64,000 nt of DNA, from positions 86,823-150,822 of the forward strand of contig JANLOO010000023.1 in assembly GCA_031366605.1 (NCBI GenBank). Direction: 5' to 3'. Positions 62,433-64,000 of this stretch are shown one piece after another. The notes beneath the pieces are model-generated. The model ran no database searches. It saw only the letters and a program-made list of their open reading frames with translations, and was not told where the DNA came from. Both the position numbers and the translations under genes were made by a program. Each line of letters starts with the position of its first letter. The stretch's first letter is position 1. This stretch comes from CALMEC01 sp031366605 (GTDB taxonomy: Bacteria; Actinomycetota; Thermoleophilia; Miltoncostaeales; Miltoncostaeaceae).

Positions 62433-62438
62433 TAGGAT
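62433..62438 (+). promoter_or_regulatory. gatCA -10 element TAGGAT, leaderless
   Basis: TAGGAT ends 7 nt before the GTG of gatC at 62446. It suggests gatCA is transcribed apart from the toxin-antitoxin pair. Confidence 0.5.
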
Positions 62439-62445
62439 CGCGGCC

Positions 62446-62727
62446 GTGATCGATCTTGAGACCACGCGCCATGTGGCGCGCCTTGCACGGCTGCGGCTTG
62501 AGGGGGACGAGGAGCTTCGGATGCAGACGGAGCTCAATGGCATCCTCGGTCACATCGACCAGATCCAGGCGCTCGACCTTGAGGGCGTGCCGCCGACATC
62601 GCACGTCATCGCCCTGCGCAACGTGCTTCGTCAGGACGTCCCGCGACCGAGCCTGAGCCTCGAGGATGCCCTGCATGAGGCGCCCGAGGTGATCGACGGG
62701 GGCTTCGGGGTTCCCAAGATCGGATGA
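62446..62727 (+). CDS. gatC: Glutamyl/aspartyl-tRNA amidotransferase subunit C
   Basis: GatC stabilises GatA in the complex that converts Glu-tRNA(Gln) and Asp-tRNA(Asn) to the amide forms. The 93-residue protein has the family pattern TRHVARLARLRL, LNGILGHIDQIQALDLEGVPPTSH in two parts, LRQDVPRPSL and the final VPKIG. Its TGA overlaps gatA as ATGA. Confidence 0.93.
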   Translation: MIDLETTRHVARLARLRLEGDEELRMQTELNGILGHIDQIQALDLEGVPPTSHVIALRNVLRQDVPRPSLSLEDALHEAPEVIDGGFGVPKIG

Positions 62728-64000
62728 TCGATCCGACGACGCTGACCGCCGAGCGGGCGCTTGATGCACTCGCGGCCGGCGACACGAGTGCGGCCGAGCT
62801 GACCGACGCGTACCTTGCCCGGGCCCAGGACGACCGGTGGGGCTCGTTCCTTGCGCTCGACGCCGACCGCGCACGCGCCAAGGCCCGTGCGATCGACGCG
62901 ATGCCGGACAAGCCGCCGCTGCGTGGCATCCCGATCGCGATCAAGGACGCGCTGTCGACGGATGACCTGATCACGACGGCAGGCTCCAAGATCCTGGAGG
63001 GCTTTCGGCCGCTCTACACGGCCACATGTGTCGCGCGGCTCGAAGCGGCCGGCGCGATCGTCATCGGCAAGACCAACATGGACGAGTTCGCGATGGGCTC
63101 GTCCACGGAGAACTCCGCCTACCAGGTCACCCGCAACCCCTGGGACACGGATCGCGTGCCGGGCGGATCCAGCGGCGGCTCGGCCTCGTCGGTCGCCGCC
63201 TGCCAGGCGCCGTGGTCGCTGGGCTCCGACACCGGTGGCTCGATCCGCCAGCCCGCCGCGCTGTGCGGGATCGTGGGGATGAAACCCACGTACGGCGCGG
63301 TGTCGCGCTACGGCCTGATCGCGTTCGCGTCGTCGCTCGACCAGGTCGGTCCGTTCGCACGGACCGTCCGCGACAGCGCCCGGCTGCTGTCGTTCATGGT
63401 GGGGCGCGACGAGATGGACGCGACGTCGCTCGATTGGCCCGAGCCGATCGCACTCCCGACGGCCGAGCGACTGGACGGCGTCCGCGTCGGCATCGTCGAG
63501 GAGCTGATGGGCCAGGGCGTCGAGCCCGGCGTCCGGGCGGCGGTCGAGCAGTCCATGAAGCAGGTCGAGGAGCTGGGCGGAACCGTCGTGCCCATCAGCC
63601 TGCCGTCCAGCGAGCACGGCCTGGCGACGTACTACCTGATCGCGCCAGCCGAGTGCTCGGCCAACCTCGCCCGGTTCGACGGCGTTCGCTACGGGCCACG
63701 CGCCATCGCAGACAACCTGACCGACCAGTACGAGTTGACGCGCGGCGGCCTGTTCGGCCCCGAGGTCAAGCGGCGCATCATGCTCGGCACGTTCGCGCTG
63801 GCATCGGGCTACTACGACGCCTACTACCGCCGGGCCCAGCAGGTGCGCACGCTGATCGTCCAGGACTTCGCCCGGGCATTCGAGCAGGTCGATCTGATCG
63901 CCTCGCCGACGTCGCCGACCGTGGCGTTCAAACTGGGCGAGCGCACCGCCGACCCCTACTCGATGTACCTCGCCGACACCTGCACGATCCCGGTCAGCCT
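62724..64000 (+). CDS. gatA: Glutamyl/aspartyl-tRNA amidotransferase subunit A (partial, cut by window end)
   Basis: GatA is the glutaminase subunit of the tRNA amidotransferase. About 425 residues are present. The amidase-signature triad is seen: Lys in PIAIKDAL, the first Ser in GSSGGSASSV (cis-Ser) and the nucleophile Ser in LGSDTGGSIRQPAA. RNPWDTDRVPGGSS and GMKPTYGAVSRYGLIAF also match. The window ends before the last ~60 residues. gatB probably lies beyond. Confidence 0.94.
   Translation, partial: MIDPTTLTAERALDALAAGDTSAAELTDAYLARAQDDRWGSFLALDADRARAKARAIDAMPDKPPLRGIPIAIKDALSTDDLITTAGSKILEGFRPLYTATCVARLEAAGAIVIGKTNMDEFAMGSSTENSAYQVTRNPWDTDRVPGGSSGGSASSVAACQAPWSLGSDTGGSIRQPAALCGIVGMKPTYGAVSRYGLIAFASSLDQVGPFARTVRDSARLLSFMVGRDEMDATSLDWPEPIALPTAERLDGVRVGIVEELMGQGVEPGVRAAVEQSMKQVEELGGTVVPISLPSSEHGLATYYLIAPAECSANLARFDGVRYGPRAIADNLTDQYELTRGGLFGPEVKRRIMLGTFALASGYYDAYYRRAQQVRTLIVQDFARAFEQVDLIASPTSPTVAFKLGERTADPYSMYLADTCTIPVS

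Overview
The window is a GC-rich, gene-dense bacterial chromosome segment. It most resembles an actinobacterium of the Thermoleophilia/Solirubrobacterales type. Supporting signs are a four-domain S1 protein with an acidic tail followed by coaE, a lytic transglycosylase and uvrB; an F420-dependent NADP reductase; a Rex repressor; a type 4 uracil-DNA glycosylase; and many start codons that lie 6-8 nt after a TANNNT hexamer, which is a leaderless-transcript signature. The lineage is an inference from gene content, since no rRNA gene is present.

Layout. 0-6 kb: a thioredoxin-like membrane protein, rpsA, coaE, a lytic transglycosylase and uvrB. 6-11.3 kb: an ECF sigma factor with a small partner, a beta-hydroxyacid dehydrogenase, an amidohydrolase, and a broken xylulokinase fused to a broken aldose 1-epimerase. 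11.4-21.4 kb: uvrA, two membrane proteins (one a MMPL exporter), tryptophanase, an M20 dipeptidase and fumC. 21.5-25.0 kb: a block that looks foreign, with an acyl-CoA dehydrogenase, an archaeal-type phosphoglycerate mutase-like enzyme and an archaeal-type NMN adenylyltransferase-like enzyme. 25.05-26.15 kb: remnants of a beta-propeller gene and a methyltransferase gene. 26.1-28.4 kb: panC-panD-panB behind a leader peptide. 28.5-34.4 kb: udg-tsaE-tsaB-rimI-tsaD-subtilase, with every junction overlapping as NTGA. 34.4-38.5 kb: rex, a YgjV-like protein, a YbdK-type ligase and mtnP. 38.5-42.5 kb: a MITE-like element, thrC and the proton-pumping pyrophosphatase hppA. 42.6-46.5 kb: two paralogous secreted proteins of no recognised family, a nuclease-like protein and two GRAM/PH-like proteins. 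46.5-49.6 kb: a cysteine locus (Rrf2 regulator, cysK, GNAT, cysE). 49.7-54.2 kb: tdk, pcrA, folD and an F420 reductase. 54.2-62.4 kb: a C5-epimerase-like protein, nitroreductase, Zn protease, an atypical ftsH, thiL, a flippase-like protein, cytochrome c and mazEF. 62.4 kb to the end: gatC and gatA, the latter cut by the window edge.

Most genes are housekeeping: translation and tRNA modification (rpsA, tsaBDE, rimI, gatCA), DNA repair (uvrA, uvrB, udg, pcrA), cofactors (coaE, panBCD, thiL, folD) and amino acids (cysK, cysE, thrC, mtnP). The accessory signals of most interest are a ~78-bp repeat family at three loci, a 198-bp inverted-repeat element that supplies the stop codon of mtnP, the foreign mutase/nucleotidyltransferase pair, the tandem secreted paralogs, and unusual start-site arrangements (two probable CTG starts, a panC leader ORF, overlapping divergent leaderless promoters).
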